Assembly: GCA_021792595.1 (NCBI GenBank)
Contig: JAJYUI010000002.1
Span: forward strand, 1 to 39,208
DNA length: 39,208 bases
Direction: 5' to 3'
Source: Thermoplasmata archaeon
GTDB lineage: Archaea > Thermoplasmatota > Thermoplasmata > Thermoplasmatales > Thermoplasmataceae
The notes under the pieces were generated by a model. The model had not been told where the DNA came from, ran no database searches, and worked only from the letters and a program-made list of their open reading frames with translations. This document shows positions 8,797-17,474 of the stretch, piece by piece. Position 1 is the first letter of the stretch. Each line of letters starts with the position of its first letter. The translations under genes and the position numbers were made by a program.

Positions 8797-11730
8797 TTGA
8801 ACTGGAAATTCAATACGACTTTGATTGCAGTCATAGTGCTCTTAATGAGTTCTTTTTTGGTGACAGCAAATTCGTCAGCTATTACGCCGCAAACCCAGCA
8901 AGTTCATCTCACAGAGTTCTACAATGACTCTGGTGGGACGATTGGTGTTGCCCTGAATAGTACCGTTACCACGGTCTATTATCAGGGAGGGGGGCAGGTC
9001 GCTAATCCACAGACTTCGAACAACCCTTATTTCACCCTTATCAAGGGGAACTACAGTGTTGTCGTATCTCCCTCTTATGTGAGCACATCGATTGGGTATA
9101 TTGTCTCTTCGGGGGTTACATTCAACTTGGAGATTCCTCGCGCATCGTCCAATGTACCAGTATATATTCCGATCAAAGAGACACACCTTGTCAACGTATC
9201 ACTGCCTAACCTGCTGACAGGAAGTTCTGCAAAGGTTTCATTCACCACGACAAGTGGATTTACTTTCCTGACCAACACGACCTCAAAGCCCTACTTTTAT
9301 GCCTACCTTCCGGCTGGGCAGTTCTATGCCTCAGCTACTTATGGAGGGGACAAATTCACATACCTTGAAACTCAGACAGGTTCGCAAAAAACACTCTCGA
9401 TCCCGTTCTCCGGGCAAAAGAGCATGTATGGCTTTGTTTCAGCAAGCGATGGGTCTGCAATATCTGGATTAAACATTATTGCAATCAACACTTCCTCACA
9501 CAACTACTCAGTAACGCATTTTGGGGGCAACTCATTCACGATGACAATGAACAAAGGGGCGTATCCGTATATGGCAATAACGCTTAGCGTACCAGGTTAC
9601 GCACCAGAGAACCTCAAGAATGCACCAGGAGACCAGACGCCTGCTCCCCTCGTAAGTTCATCAAGTAACATTTACTTCAACTATTCTCTTTCAAGGAATC
9701 TGCAGAAGCTAAACTTCAGCGGAGTATTCAAGATAGGCAACTCCACTACATTGCCATTCCTTCCCAACAGCAGCGTGGGAAGCCTTTACTGGCAGATGAA
9801 ACTGGATTCACACTTCGGCAACGATCTCTCAACTTATGCCGGGGAATTGATGCAGCCCTTTACGAATTCCAGCTTTACCCTCAATGGATATAACTACATG
9901 AGGTACGGGAAGACGACAGTGGGTGTGCCAACTGTAGGTACAAACAGTGCGAGCATTTCATTCAACGCTACATACAACAATTCGGCAGTACCGGAGAAAT
10001 ACTCTGGTATGACGATCAAACTTTATGACCGGGGCACCTTCAGTGGGCCAGGAACTCTAGGATATAACTACAACCTCTCATATGACAACTCAACGCTGGC
10101 ACTGCAGTCTTCAACTGTTAATGCAAAGACTGGTTCAAGCCCTATCATTATCGGGCCGCAGAGCACCTCTCAATGGATAACACTCAAATTTGCCTCTGTG
10201 AAGAATCCGACTTTCGTTAACTCATACATAACTCTTAACTGGAAAGGCCTTAACTCAACCAACTATATTGTGAACAAGAGCCAGAAGAATACGATATTTG
10301 TGGTTCCACAGAATAAACTTGTCACACTGAACCTTTCAAAGGCATACTTCAACCCGGTTACTGGAACAAACGACTACCAGAAGGCAACTTTTGCCTGGTC
10401 TATAAAGAACTCCACTGGAACTTACACTAACACTGGCTATAATATCCAGGTAAACTTCCACACTGCCTTCAATAACTCCATCCAGATTTCGTCAACAAGC
10501 ACTTCTGGGGGCTACAATACAACCAACATTACCATTTATGCAGTGAATGTAGCACCAACAGTGAGTTTCAATGTCACCCTCAACGGTAAGATAAAGTACA
10601 ATCTATCAAATCTCGCAAATGGTGCCATACAGAACATAAACCTCCTGCAAAGCAAGAGTTACCTCTATTCTGCCTACAATAGCACTGCAAAGATATCAGG
10701 AACGAAATACAACGTTCCTATGATCTACACCTGGAAATTCACCAATTTCACTGCAACATCGGCCAATGTGACACACGCGTTCAGTAAACCGACAGTTAAA
10801 CCCGGGAGTTACACCTCTGGTACCTTGAACGTTACTACAGTCACCGGAACTACTGCAATCATAAATATACACGTCCATGTGAATGACACCACTCCAGCTA
10901 ATGCAAAGTTTACGATGAAAAATTCAAAGGGGAAGGCCATATCCAACCCACAGGCGGGAACTACAGTAACACTCACTGCTGCCGGCACATCGGATCCATA
11001 CAACCAGACCCTGACCTATAATTGGACCATAAGGTATATCAACGGCACAGTCGCACAAAATGGATCCATATATCACATTGTTTCTGGTAACATGAGCAGT
11101 TCGATCCAGATTCTGGTAAACTTCACCACACTGAATGATTTCAAAGTTTCATTGAACGTCACGAATCACCCGGCGAATGTCAGTGCATATGTAAACAAGA
11201 CCTACACTGTTGTTGTATCGTCTCCCCGGATAGTCATAACAAAAGTGAAATTCCTGTCCACTCCTACGAAGGGGGACTCAAACACCATGAACATAACTCT
11301 AACGAATAAAGGCACTGAGAATGCGAAGAGTTTCAACATAACTGTGGTTGGGGGAGGGTTCAACCAGACCCAATTCTATAACCGTTCCCTGAACATTTCA
11401 CAGAATGCCACGGTTCACTTTACCTGGACTCCACAGTCCTCGGGGAATGTTTCAGTGGTGGTAAGCGGTAACACTTATGGCGAACCAACTTACTTCAGCA
11501 AGATTGGAGAACTTACAACTTACGCGAGCGTGAACCCACCGTCATACGAAACACCTCTGATAATCGGCATCATCGTGGTGGTGGTGGTTGTTGTTGGATT
11601 CCTGTACTATAGGTTCAGTTCTAGGAGTATGAGAAGAGGCAGGGAAACTGAATCAAAGGAGAAGACCTCAATGCTCGCCAAGAGGCTAGAACAGCAGAAA
11701 CAACTTGAAAAGAAAGAGAAAAAGGAGTAG
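8797..11730 (+). CDS. Large secreted, C-terminally membrane-anchored surface protein
   Basis: 977-aa protein of unknown exact function, probably a cell-surface glycoprotein. An N-terminal signal peptide (LIAVIVLLMSSFLVTANSSA) is followed by about 900 residues rich in Asn, Ser, Thr and Tyr with very many N-glycosylation sequons. One C-terminal membrane helix (about 918-940, including a run of seven valines) leads to a charged cytoplasmic tail of about 37 residues. The C-terminal third holds beta-sandwich-like segments: a PKD/Ig-like stretch (DTTPANAKFTMKNSKGK; TLTYNWTIRYING) and a CARDB-like stretch before the anchor (MNITLTNKGTENAKSFNITV). The start is TTG 8797 with GAGG upstream; no ATG fits the signal peptide. 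It is monocistronic and convergent with argS. It could be an S-layer-like or adhesion protein; no enzymatic motif was seen. Confidence 0.8.
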   Translation: MNWKFNTTLIAVIVLLMSSFLVTANSSAITPQTQQVHLTEFYNDSGGTIGVALNSTVTTVYYQGGGQVANPQTSNNPYFTLIKGNYSVVVSPSYVSTSIGYIVSSGVTFNLEIPRASSNVPVYIPIKETHLVNVSLPNLLTGSSAKVSFTTTSGFTFLTNTTSKPYFYAYLPAGQFYASATYGGDKFTYLETQTGSQKTLSIPFSGQKSMYGFVSASDGSAISGLNIIAINTSSHNYSVTHFGGNSFTMTMNKGAYPYMAITLSVPGYAPENLKNAPGDQTPAPLVSSSSNIYFNYSLSRNLQKLNFSGVFKIGNSTTLPFLPNSSVGSLYWQMKLDSHFGNDLSTYAGELMQPFTNSSFTLNGYNYMRYGKTTVGVPTVGTNSASISFNATYNNSAVPEKYSGMTIKLYDRGTFSGPGTLGYNYNLSYDNSTLALQSSTVNAKTGSSPIIIGPQSTSQWITLKFASVKNPTFVNSYITLNWKGLNSTNYIVNKSQKNTIFVVPQNKLVTLNLSKAYFNPVTGTNDYQKATFAWSIKNSTGTYTNTGYNIQVNFHTAFNNSIQISSTSTSGGYNTTNITIYAVNVAPTVSFNVTLNGKIKYNLSNLANGAIQNINLLQSKSYLYSAYNSTAKISGTKYNVPMIYTWKFTNFTATSANVTHAFSKPTVKPGSYTSGTLNVTTVTGTTAIINIHVHVNDTTPANAKFTMKNSKGKAISNPQAGTTVTLTAAGTSDPYNQTLTYNWTIRYINGTVAQNGSIYHIVSGNMSSSIQILVNFTTLNDFKVSLNVTNHPANVSAYVNKTYTVVVSSPRIVITKVKFLSTPTKGDSNTMNITLTNKGTENAKSFNITVVGGGFNQTQFYNRSLNISQNATVHFTWTPQSSGNVSVVVSGNTYGEPTYFSKIGELTTYASVNPPSYETPLIIGIIVVVVVVVGFLYYRFSSRSMRRGRETESKEKTSMLAKRLEQQKQLEKKEKKE

Positions 11731-11741
11731 ACAGGGGGGCC

Positions 11742-13403
11742 CTACATCTCTTCCAGGAACTCAATTCCAATGAGGGATCCAGCATCCCTCAATATTTTTG
11801 AAAAAGCGCTGGTAAGCATAATTCTTTTTCCCATTTCAGGTCCAGAACCTATCACAGGGCAGTTTGCATAGAACTCATTGAATGCTTTTGCAAGATCCAA
11901 GCAGTAAGTGGCAATTAGCTCCGGTTTAAGGTTAGATACAGCATCCTGCAGAATAATTGGGTAAAGATACAGGTTTCTAGACAGAGCACGCTCTTCTTTC
12001 AAGTACGTCCGAGAATCCACGCTGGTTTCTTCCCCCGCCTTTTCTAGTATTCTTCTGGCTCTGGCATAGGCATACATGATGAAAGGAGCCGCATCACCAT
12101 CAAAGCTCAGCGCTTCCTTCCACTTAAAATCAACCGGTTTGGAAGAGTTTACACGAATGATGTTGAATCTAACGGACGAGACTGCAACCTTCTTCGAAAC
12201 CTCAGAGAGTTTTTCCTCCATCATGTCAGGTCTTTTCTCACGTACGATCTTAAGCGCCTCTTCCTCTGTCCTTCTCAGCAGATCGTCAAGCGAGACTATG
12301 TTTCCTCTCCTTGTCGCAAATCTGGACCCTTCGAGGCTCATGAAGCTGTAAGTTACCACATCAAGCCTGGGCTTGAAGTCCATGAAATCTCTCAGAATCT
12401 GTGAGAGTCTGGCAGCATGTTCCTTGTGGTCTTCTCCAAGGACGTCAATAATCCAATCAGAGTTAAGTGCCTTGAAAATATGATAGGCAATATCCCTGGC
12501 GATATAGAGGGAAGTTCCGTTTGATCTCCTGAGGTATACCTTCGTTTCATTATCCAGCTCTATATAAGTGGCCCCATTTTCGTCCTTTAACCTATTGTCA
12601 AGCATCTCGAAAACGGCTTCAAGTTCGGTACCACGAAGGAAGTTAGATTCCCAGACATAGTCGTCGATCTTGATTCCGATGCTTGAAAGTGATTTTCTTA
12701 TCCCTTCAAGCACAATCGTGCAGTATTCCCTAATTTCACCTATTATCTCTGAATCCCCGCTCTCGTACCTCTTGATAACAGGCTCAATGAGATCCTTTTC
12801 CTTCTCCCTGTCGTCTTTTATTTCGGAGTATATCTTCTGGTAGCCGGATAGCAGTGAATCAATGGCTGGGGGTTCTCCAGGATGATACATCTTGAATCCC
12901 TTGTACAGGGCAGCAACCTGTTTTCCAGAATCATTTACAAAGTACTGGGTTGATACCCGGTATCCGTATCTGGCCAGAATCCTCGCAAGGCTGTCCCCAA
13001 TTATTGAATTCCTTGTTCTCCCAATATGTATTGGTCCAGTGGGGTTGGTACTGGTGTGTTCAACAAGCACCCTTTCAGGGTCCTGGAAAGTGTCTGGGTA
13101 CTGTTTCCTTTCGGACAGATACTTATCCACAGATTCAAGGAAAAACTCATCCCGGAGGAAAATGTTCAGATATCCCGATTCCTGTGCGACTTTGCGTACA
13201 GCGGGTATTTTCAGGATCTCAGCAGTGACCTTTGAGGCAATCTGGTCAAAGCTGGTATTTATTTGCTTTTTTAGCCTGAACATCCTGAAGCTGAAATCTG
13301 CATGGCCACTCCTGTCGTAAGTGAGGTCGGTCTTGTTTGCATCTGGATATCCATCTCTTATCGTTTCAAGTACTTGTTCATATGGATCGTCGAAGAGCAG
13401 CAC
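11742..13403 (-). CDS. argS: Arginyl-tRNA synthetase
   Basis: Class I synthetase charging tRNA-Arg (553 aa). The HIGH region is clear (VEHTSTNPTGPIHIGRTRNSIIGD), the ArgRS-specific YFVNDSGKQ follows, and GEDHKEHAARL and the C-terminal anticodon-binding helical domain (PFIMYAYARARRIL) are in place. The KMSKS loop is degenerate: SRFATRRGNIVSLDDLL, with the usual Lys-Met-Ser replaced, as in a subset of ArgRS enzymes. The start is GTG 13403; no ribosome site is evident in the 23-bp gap after aroA. It is the last gene of the aroB-aroE-aroK-aroA-argS run and converges with the surface-protein gene 11 bp away. Confidence 0.95.
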   Translation of the reverse strand: MLLFDDPYEQVLETIRDGYPDANKTDLTYDRSGHADFSFRMFRLKKQINTSFDQIASKVTAEILKIPAVRKVAQESGYLNIFLRDEFFLESVDKYLSERKQYPDTFQDPERVLVEHTSTNPTGPIHIGRTRNSIIGDSLARILARYGYRVSTQYFVNDSGKQVAALYKGFKMYHPGEPPAIDSLLSGYQKIYSEIKDDREKEKDLIEPVIKRYESGDSEIIGEIREYCTIVLEGIRKSLSSIGIKIDDYVWESNFLRGTELEAVFEMLDNRLKDENGATYIELDNETKVYLRRSNGTSLYIARDIAYHIFKALNSDWIIDVLGEDHKEHAARLSQILRDFMDFKPRLDVVTYSFMSLEGSRFATRRGNIVSLDDLLRRTEEEALKIVREKRPDMMEEKLSEVSKKVAVSSVRFNIIRVNSSKPVDFKWKEALSFDGDAAPFIMYAYARARRILEKAGEETSVDSRTYLKEERALSRNLYLYPIILQDAVSNLKPELIATYCLDLAKAFNEFYANCPVIGSGPEMGKRIMLTSAFSKILRDAGSLIGIEFLEEM

Positions 13404-13426
13404 AGAAGGAAAATTGTTCCCGAATA

Positions 13427-14695
13427 TTAGTCATTATCCTTTCTCTCATCCACCTTGACGCCTATTCTTGCCAAGTCTTCAAAGAAATTCTTGTAGCTTT
13501 TTGCCACCATCCGGGTGTTTTCTATTGGGAACCTCGTTCCTGATGCCACTGAAGCTATCGCCTCTGCCATGATCATCCTGTGATCCCTGAACAACATGGT
13601 CTCATTTCTCATTCCAGAGGAGGATCTGATGAAGAGATCATTCCCCTCTCTCTCCGTCACTGCTCCAAAAGAACTGGCAAGTTCAATTATGGATTTTAGG
13701 CGATCAGATTCCTTGATTTCCAGTCTCCTGCAATTTCTCAACAAGACCCCATCTCTGCTGAAAATTCCTATCACCGAAGCAGGCACTGCCAGGTCAGGGG
13801 TAGAATTTACATCAATCGCAAACCGTGATGGACTGGACTTCACCGCCACCAGTCCGTCCCCGACGAACTGTACGTCTGCGCCAGCATTCCTGAGTAGTTC
13901 CACAAAAACAGCATCAGGTTGTTTACTGTGTTCAGGTAGATTCTCTATCTTTATCCCAGAATTTGAGGCCAGGACTCCCAGGGCTATTAGGAAAGAAGCC
14001 GAAGAGTAATCTCCCTCCAGGTCAACCCAAATCCGTGTAGGCTCAGATATCCTGCCTATAGAAAATTCTCCATCTGATTTCTCGACAGAAAAACCAAAAT
14101 CACGGAGAACCTGTATTGTGAGATCAACATATCCACTCGATGAAATTGCGTAGGAAGACCTGACTTCTGACTCCCTTCCGGAAAGGGCATTCATGAGTAT
14201 GGCCGAACTTACGAATTGGGAACTCGTGCTTCCGGATACGGCGTATGGCACCACTGTCATCATTGAGAAATCCACCGTGAGTGAACCATCTGAACTCCAA
14301 TCAATCTGCCCACCGAAATCTCTGAGGGAGCCCAGTAGGTCATCGTGTGGCCTTGCAGCCAGGGATGGATCCATTCTTATTGTGGTCTTGCACTTTAGAG
14401 CAGCGAGAAGGCCGAGAGTCAATCGGAAAGAAGTGGCGCTCTCGCGCACATCTATGCTGTCGGCGCACCTGAAACTCGGTTTCATGATTATTCTGTCCCC
14501 TGTCAGCGTGACGTCAGAGCCACAGGACCTCGCAATGGAAATCGCAACGTCCTCGTCGTCAGAATATGATCTGTTGGAGAGCGTGAGCGGTATGTTTGTA
14601 AACGCCGATAGAAGGATGTATCTCTGAGAAATGCTCTTGGAGCCATGCATGGGAACTGTGCCCCCAATCTTTTTGCCCTCCAGGAAGACTGTCAG
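13427..14695 (-). CDS. aroA: 3-phosphoshikimate 1-carboxyvinyltransferase (EPSP synthase)
   Basis: Transfers enolpyruvyl from PEP to shikimate-3-phosphate (sixth shikimate-pathway step). Motifs seen: GSKSISQR (N-terminal Lys and Arg), ESATSFRLTLGLL (PEP-loop equivalent), ARPHDDLL, GSTSSQFVSS (S3P-binding), STPDLAVPAS (catalytic Asp) and RLEIKESDRL. The first in-frame ATG (14650) would remove the N-terminal strand: upstream in the same frame the sequence reads TVFLEGKKIGGTVP, which matches EPSP synthase N-termini. No ATG, GTG or TTG exists there. CTG 14695 overlaps the aroK stop as CTGA and is preceded by GAGGTG (14709-14704) at 8-nt spacing, so CTG is taken as the start (422 aa). If instead ATG is used, the gene begins at 14650. 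Confidence 0.92.
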   Translation of the reverse strand: MTVFLEGKKIGGTVPMHGSKSISQRYILLSAFTNIPLTLSNRSYSDDEDVAISIARSCGSDVTLTGDRIIMKPSFRCADSIDVRESATSFRLTLGLLAALKCKTTIRMDPSLAARPHDDLLGSLRDFGGQIDWSSDGSLTVDFSMMTVVPYAVSGSTSSQFVSSAILMNALSGRESEVRSSYAISSSGYVDLTIQVLRDFGFSVEKSDGEFSIGRISEPTRIWVDLEGDYSSASFLIALGVLASNSGIKIENLPEHSKQPDAVFVELLRNAGADVQFVGDGLVAVKSSPSRFAIDVNSTPDLAVPASVIGIFSRDGVLLRNCRRLEIKESDRLKSIIELASSFGAVTEREGNDLFIRSSSGMRNETMLFRDHRMIMAEAIASVASGTRFPIENTRMVAKSYKNFFEDLARIGVKVDERKDND

Positions 14696-15507
14696 ACGGG
14701 CACCACCTCGACACCCTTGTTCGACACCCTTGTCACTATGAATCCCTCTGCATGTTTAGGATACTCTCGCAGGACAATCGGGTTTTCGGCAAATGAGACA
14801 ATTGCCGGACCTTTCCCGGACTGAAATGCAGTACCTCCTGTAATCTGCTTCAACCTTTTTTTCAATTCCGGGTAATCTCCGGTCATTGACGAAACAAGTT
14901 CACCGTTTCTTATCATGGCCTCCCTGTAGTTTCCATCCAGAACAAGTTCCAGGAGATTCCCGAACTTATCCTTGATACTCCGCCAATCGTGGCTGCCCAT
15001 AGACGATGAAAGACGCTCTTCCTGCGGGTAGAGGATTGCCAGGGTTTCTTCCGGGGGATCATGCCTCGAGATGATTCTTCCTGCCCGGTTATCACAAAGA
15101 GATAGACCGCCAAAATAGCAGGCAGTAAGGTCATCCAGAGCTCCGGTAATTGAAATTCCCGCGTCAACCGAAACGCTTGAACAGGTCTCGAGGAAAGCCG
15201 TATTATCAACCCTGATTCCGCTTATCTTGAATACTGCAAAGAGTACTGCTATGACGAGTGCGCTGCTGCTCTTGAGGCCCTTTCCCTGAGGGATGGTGCT
15301 ATGGACAGAAATCTTGAATTTCTTGCCTGTTCGATATTCAGCATCCGCACTTTCCAGTATTTTCCCGATTACACTATTTCTCATGTATTCCTTACTGGAC
15401 GCATCTGCGTCAACATAGAGCGGCAAGTCAATGGCAAGGGAAGATCCTATGCCAGTGGCAAAGGCGGATATGACGGAAATGGCACCATTAACCCTGCACC
15501 TTATCAT
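14692..15507 (-). CDS. aroK: Shikimate kinase, archaeal GHMP-kinase type
   Basis: Phosphorylates shikimate at the 3-OH (fifth pathway step). It is the archaeal GHMP-superfamily enzyme, unrelated to bacterial AroK. The ATP-binding motif IPQGKGLKSSSALVIAV, the N-terminal ISAFATGIGSSLAIDLPL and the C-terminal TGGTAFQSGKGPAIVSF are typical. At 271 aa it is the normal length. A longer open frame continues upstream to 15705, but that part reads as antisense of aroE and lacks homologous character. ATG 15507 is preceded by GGAG with 6-nt spacing and starts the family-like MIRCRVNGAISV. It overlaps aroE by 20 bases, and its stop overlaps the aroA CTG start. Confidence 0.93.
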   Translation of the reverse strand: MIRCRVNGAISVISAFATGIGSSLAIDLPLYVDADASSKEYMRNSVIGKILESADAEYRTGKKFKISVHSTIPQGKGLKSSSALVIAVLFAVFKISGIRVDNTAFLETCSSVSVDAGISITGALDDLTACYFGGLSLCDNRAGRIISRHDPPEETLAILYPQEERLSSSMGSHDWRSIKDKFGNLLELVLDGNYREAMIRNGELVSSMTGDYPELKKRLKQITGGTAFQSGKGPAIVSFAENPIVLREYPKHAEGFIVTRVSNKGVEVVPV

Positions 15508-16312
15508 GACTCTCTCCAGTAATCCTTTCAATGGACTCCTTGAATAAAACGTGATCGGCGCGAGTGTTGAACACCTTCTCAAAGCTATCCTCAGCCTGAT
15601 AGAGGAACATGTCCAGGCCTGAGAATGCCCTCTTCCCCATCCTCTTCGCCAGAATGACGGAGCCGGTCCTGACTGGGTTGTAGATAAGATCAATAAAAGT
15701 TTCACAACCGGAAATTATGGGCTCAGGGAGGTGGGCAGGCCCGGAAATTCCAACCATTCCAACCGGGGAACAGTTTATTACAAAATCGGAACTTGAAGGA
15801 ATGCCACCATAGTCCAAAAATCTGACCCCTTCTGGACCATCCCTGTATTTCCCGGGGTCTCTCACCAGCACGCTCTCTTCACCAGGCCTGAAATTCTTGT
15901 TTATCGCATATCTCACTGCCCTGAATGCGCCTCCACCCCCAACGAAAAGAATGCTTCTTCCCTGAAAGTCAATTCCAGCCTGAACCAAGAACCTGGAAAA
16001 CCCAGAAAAGTCAGTGTTGAAACCGATCAGGTGCCCATTGTCGTTAGCCACGACATTCACTGCACCAATTTCCATAGCCTCGGGGTCCACCTCGTCTATA
16101 AGGGGGATAACCGTGCCCTTGTGGGGCATCGTCACGTTGAACCCGAAGCAATTTTCCCTCGAGAATTTTATAAATCGCTCAAGATGATTCTTGTCTACTG
16201 ACATGGAAAAATAGTCTGCGGAGATTCTGCTCCTGTCAAACACATAATTGAATAGTGCAGGACTCCATGAGTGAGAAACAGGCTGGCCAACGAGGGCCAT
16301 GAACTTATTCAT
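15488..16312 (-). CDS. aroE: Shikimate dehydrogenase
   Basis: NADP-dependent reduction of 3-dehydroshikimate to shikimate (fourth step). 274 aa, the normal family size. Substrate-site residues: Ser14 and Ser17 (GQPVSHSWSP), Lys65 (TMPHKG), Asn86 (GAVNVV) and Asp101 (GFNTDFSGF); Lys65 and Asp101 are the catalytic pair. The Rossmann glycine motif is GGGGAFRAV, slightly different from the common GAGGAARA. The C-terminal Gln motif is seen as FLYQAEDSFE. The ATG overlaps the aroB stop by ATGA. Confidence 0.95.
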   Translation of the reverse strand: MNKFMALVGQPVSHSWSPALFNYVFDRSRISADYFSMSVDKNHLERFIKFSRENCFGFNVTMPHKGTVIPLIDEVDPEAMEIGAVNVVANDNGHLIGFNTDFSGFSRFLVQAGIDFQGRSILFVGGGGAFRAVRYAINKNFRPGEESVLVRDPGKYRDGPEGVRFLDYGGIPSSSDFVINCSPVGMVGISGPAHLPEPIISGCETFIDLIYNPVRTGSVILAKRMGKRAFSGLDMFLYQAEDSFEKVFNTRADHVLFKESIERITGESHDKVQG

Positions 16313-17379
16313 TTTTCATACTCCAAGATTGCCTCCTGCAATAATTTCCGGAAATCATGGGGTTCAAGTTTTACCCCCACCGGTATTCCGGGACTGACTG
16401 GCACATTCAGGATTATGTTTCCATTTTCAACCTTCTTGTCATTTCCAATGTAGGATAGTATGCGGTCTGCATCTTCTCTCCTGATACGGGGCAACTCTAT
16501 ACCTAAATCTACAAGCAGCCTCTTTATGAACCCGGAATACTTTTCAGAAGCGATTCCGGCGATTTCCCCAATTACTGACTCTAGTATCATACCTCCGGCC
16601 ACAGCCCTTCCATGCGAGACCATGTTGCTAGTGGCAGATTCTATTGCATGTCCTATTGTGTGACCAAAATTCAACGTTGATCTTATGCCCTTCCTGTCAT
16701 AAAGATCCTCTGACACCATCTTCATCTTTAGGGACACAGATTTCTCGACAAGGGCGAGAAGAGAACCTCTGTCTTCGATCAAATTTTCTCTGGTCAGCGA
16801 TTCAAGGATCTCCAGTATAGAGGGGTCACCAATCATGCCATACTTTACCACCTCACTCAGTCCGTCCGCGAGAACCTTTTCATTCAGCACAGAAATATCA
16901 CAGAAAATCATTCCAGGCACGTGGAATGTGCCGATCGCGTTCTTGACAGACGAGGCGTTTAACCCGTTCTTTCCACCGATGGCACTGTCTACCTGTGCAA
17001 GAAGCGTTGTGGGGATCGCGTGCAGTGGAGTCCCCCGTTTATAGGTCGAGGATAGAAAGCCCGCAAGATCTCCAAGTGTGCCTCCACCGGCATAGGAGAT
17101 CAACCCAGATCTGGGAAAATTTCGTTCCAGAAGCATCAGCACGAGGTTATTGTATGTCTCAATTGTCTTGCACAACTCTCCATCATCCAGGTGGTAAGTC
17201 CTGTCCGCCCCTTCAATCCGTGAAATCCTTTCCCTCAATGGATCCGGGATCCCTTTCGAAACAAACATCAAAGATTCATCAAATCGTTCCAGAGACCTAC
17301 AGATCTCTGAATCCAGGTGATCCCCAATCAGGACTTCGCTGACCATCCCGGAAATCTCCCCCCGAATCTTTCTGGTCAT
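16309..17379 (-). CDS. aroB: 3-dehydroquinate synthase
   Basis: NAD- and metal-dependent cyclisation of DAHP to 3-dehydroquinate (second step of the classical pathway). Motifs: YAGGGTLGDLAGFLSSTYKR (NAD and substrate loop), IPTTLLAQVDSAIGGKNGLN, LSEVVKYGMIGD (metal Glu) and LNFGHTIGHAIE plus SHGRAVAGG (metal His residues). From ATG 17379 the protein is 356 aa. A TTG at 17400 would add seven residues, but an AT-rich TATA-like element (17410-17403) sits about 28 nt before the ATG and suggests a leaderless message. As first gene of the operon it points to use of the classical DAHP route rather than the AroA'/AroB' aspartate-semialdehyde route of many methanogens (inference; DAHP synthase is not in the window). 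Confidence 0.93.
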   Translation of the reverse strand: MTRKIRGEISGMVSEVLIGDHLDSEICRSLERFDESLMFVSKGIPDPLRERISRIEGADRTYHLDDGELCKTIETYNNLVLMLLERNFPRSGLISYAGGGTLGDLAGFLSSTYKRGTPLHAIPTTLLAQVDSAIGGKNGLNASSVKNAIGTFHVPGMIFCDISVLNEKVLADGLSEVVKYGMIGDPSILEILESLTRENLIEDRGSLLALVEKSVSLKMKMVSEDLYDRKGIRSTLNFGHTIGHAIESATSNMVSHGRAVAGGMILESVIGEIAGIASEKYSGFIKRLLVDLGIELPRIRREDADRILSYIGNDKKVENGNIILNVPVSPGIPVGVKLEPHDFRKLLQEAILEYEK

Positions 17380-17402
17380 ATCCACTGAGATTGTCAGCAA
17401 CG

Positions 17403-17410
17403 ATTAAAAT
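17403..17410 (-). promoter_or_regulatory. TATA-like element for the aro operon
   Basis: On the minus strand CATTTTAAT is centred about 28 nt before the aroB ATG at 17379, the spacing expected for a leaderless archaeal transcript. The 95-bp gap to the divergent GH15 gene carries promoters for both. Confidence 0.4.
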
Positions 17411-17442
17411 GATTCTAACATTTCAAATCAATCCGGGAAACA

Positions 17443-17450
17443 TTAATTTA
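17443..17450 (+). promoter_or_regulatory. TATA-like element for the GH15 gene
   Basis: TTAATTTA is 25-32 nt before the TTG start at 17475, matching leaderless-transcript spacing. No ribosome site precedes the TTG. Confidence 0.45.
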
Positions 17451-17474
17451 GCATCATAAAATGCACGAACGCTC

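Noticed and set aside
11581-11604. GTG/GTT run as a microsatellite
   Set aside because: It encodes the valine run of the membrane anchor with mixed codons, so it is explained by the protein.
13596-14627. Two long plus-strand frames (137 and 144 codons) opposite aroA
   Set aside because: Both are antisense shadows of the EPSP synthase gene, with no promoter, ribosome site or family features.
15508-15705. N-terminal extension of aroK by 66 codons
   Set aside because: The extension is antisense-like sequence within aroE, rich in Arg/Ser/Trp with no family similarity. ATG 15507 has a good ribosome site and fits the family N-terminus.
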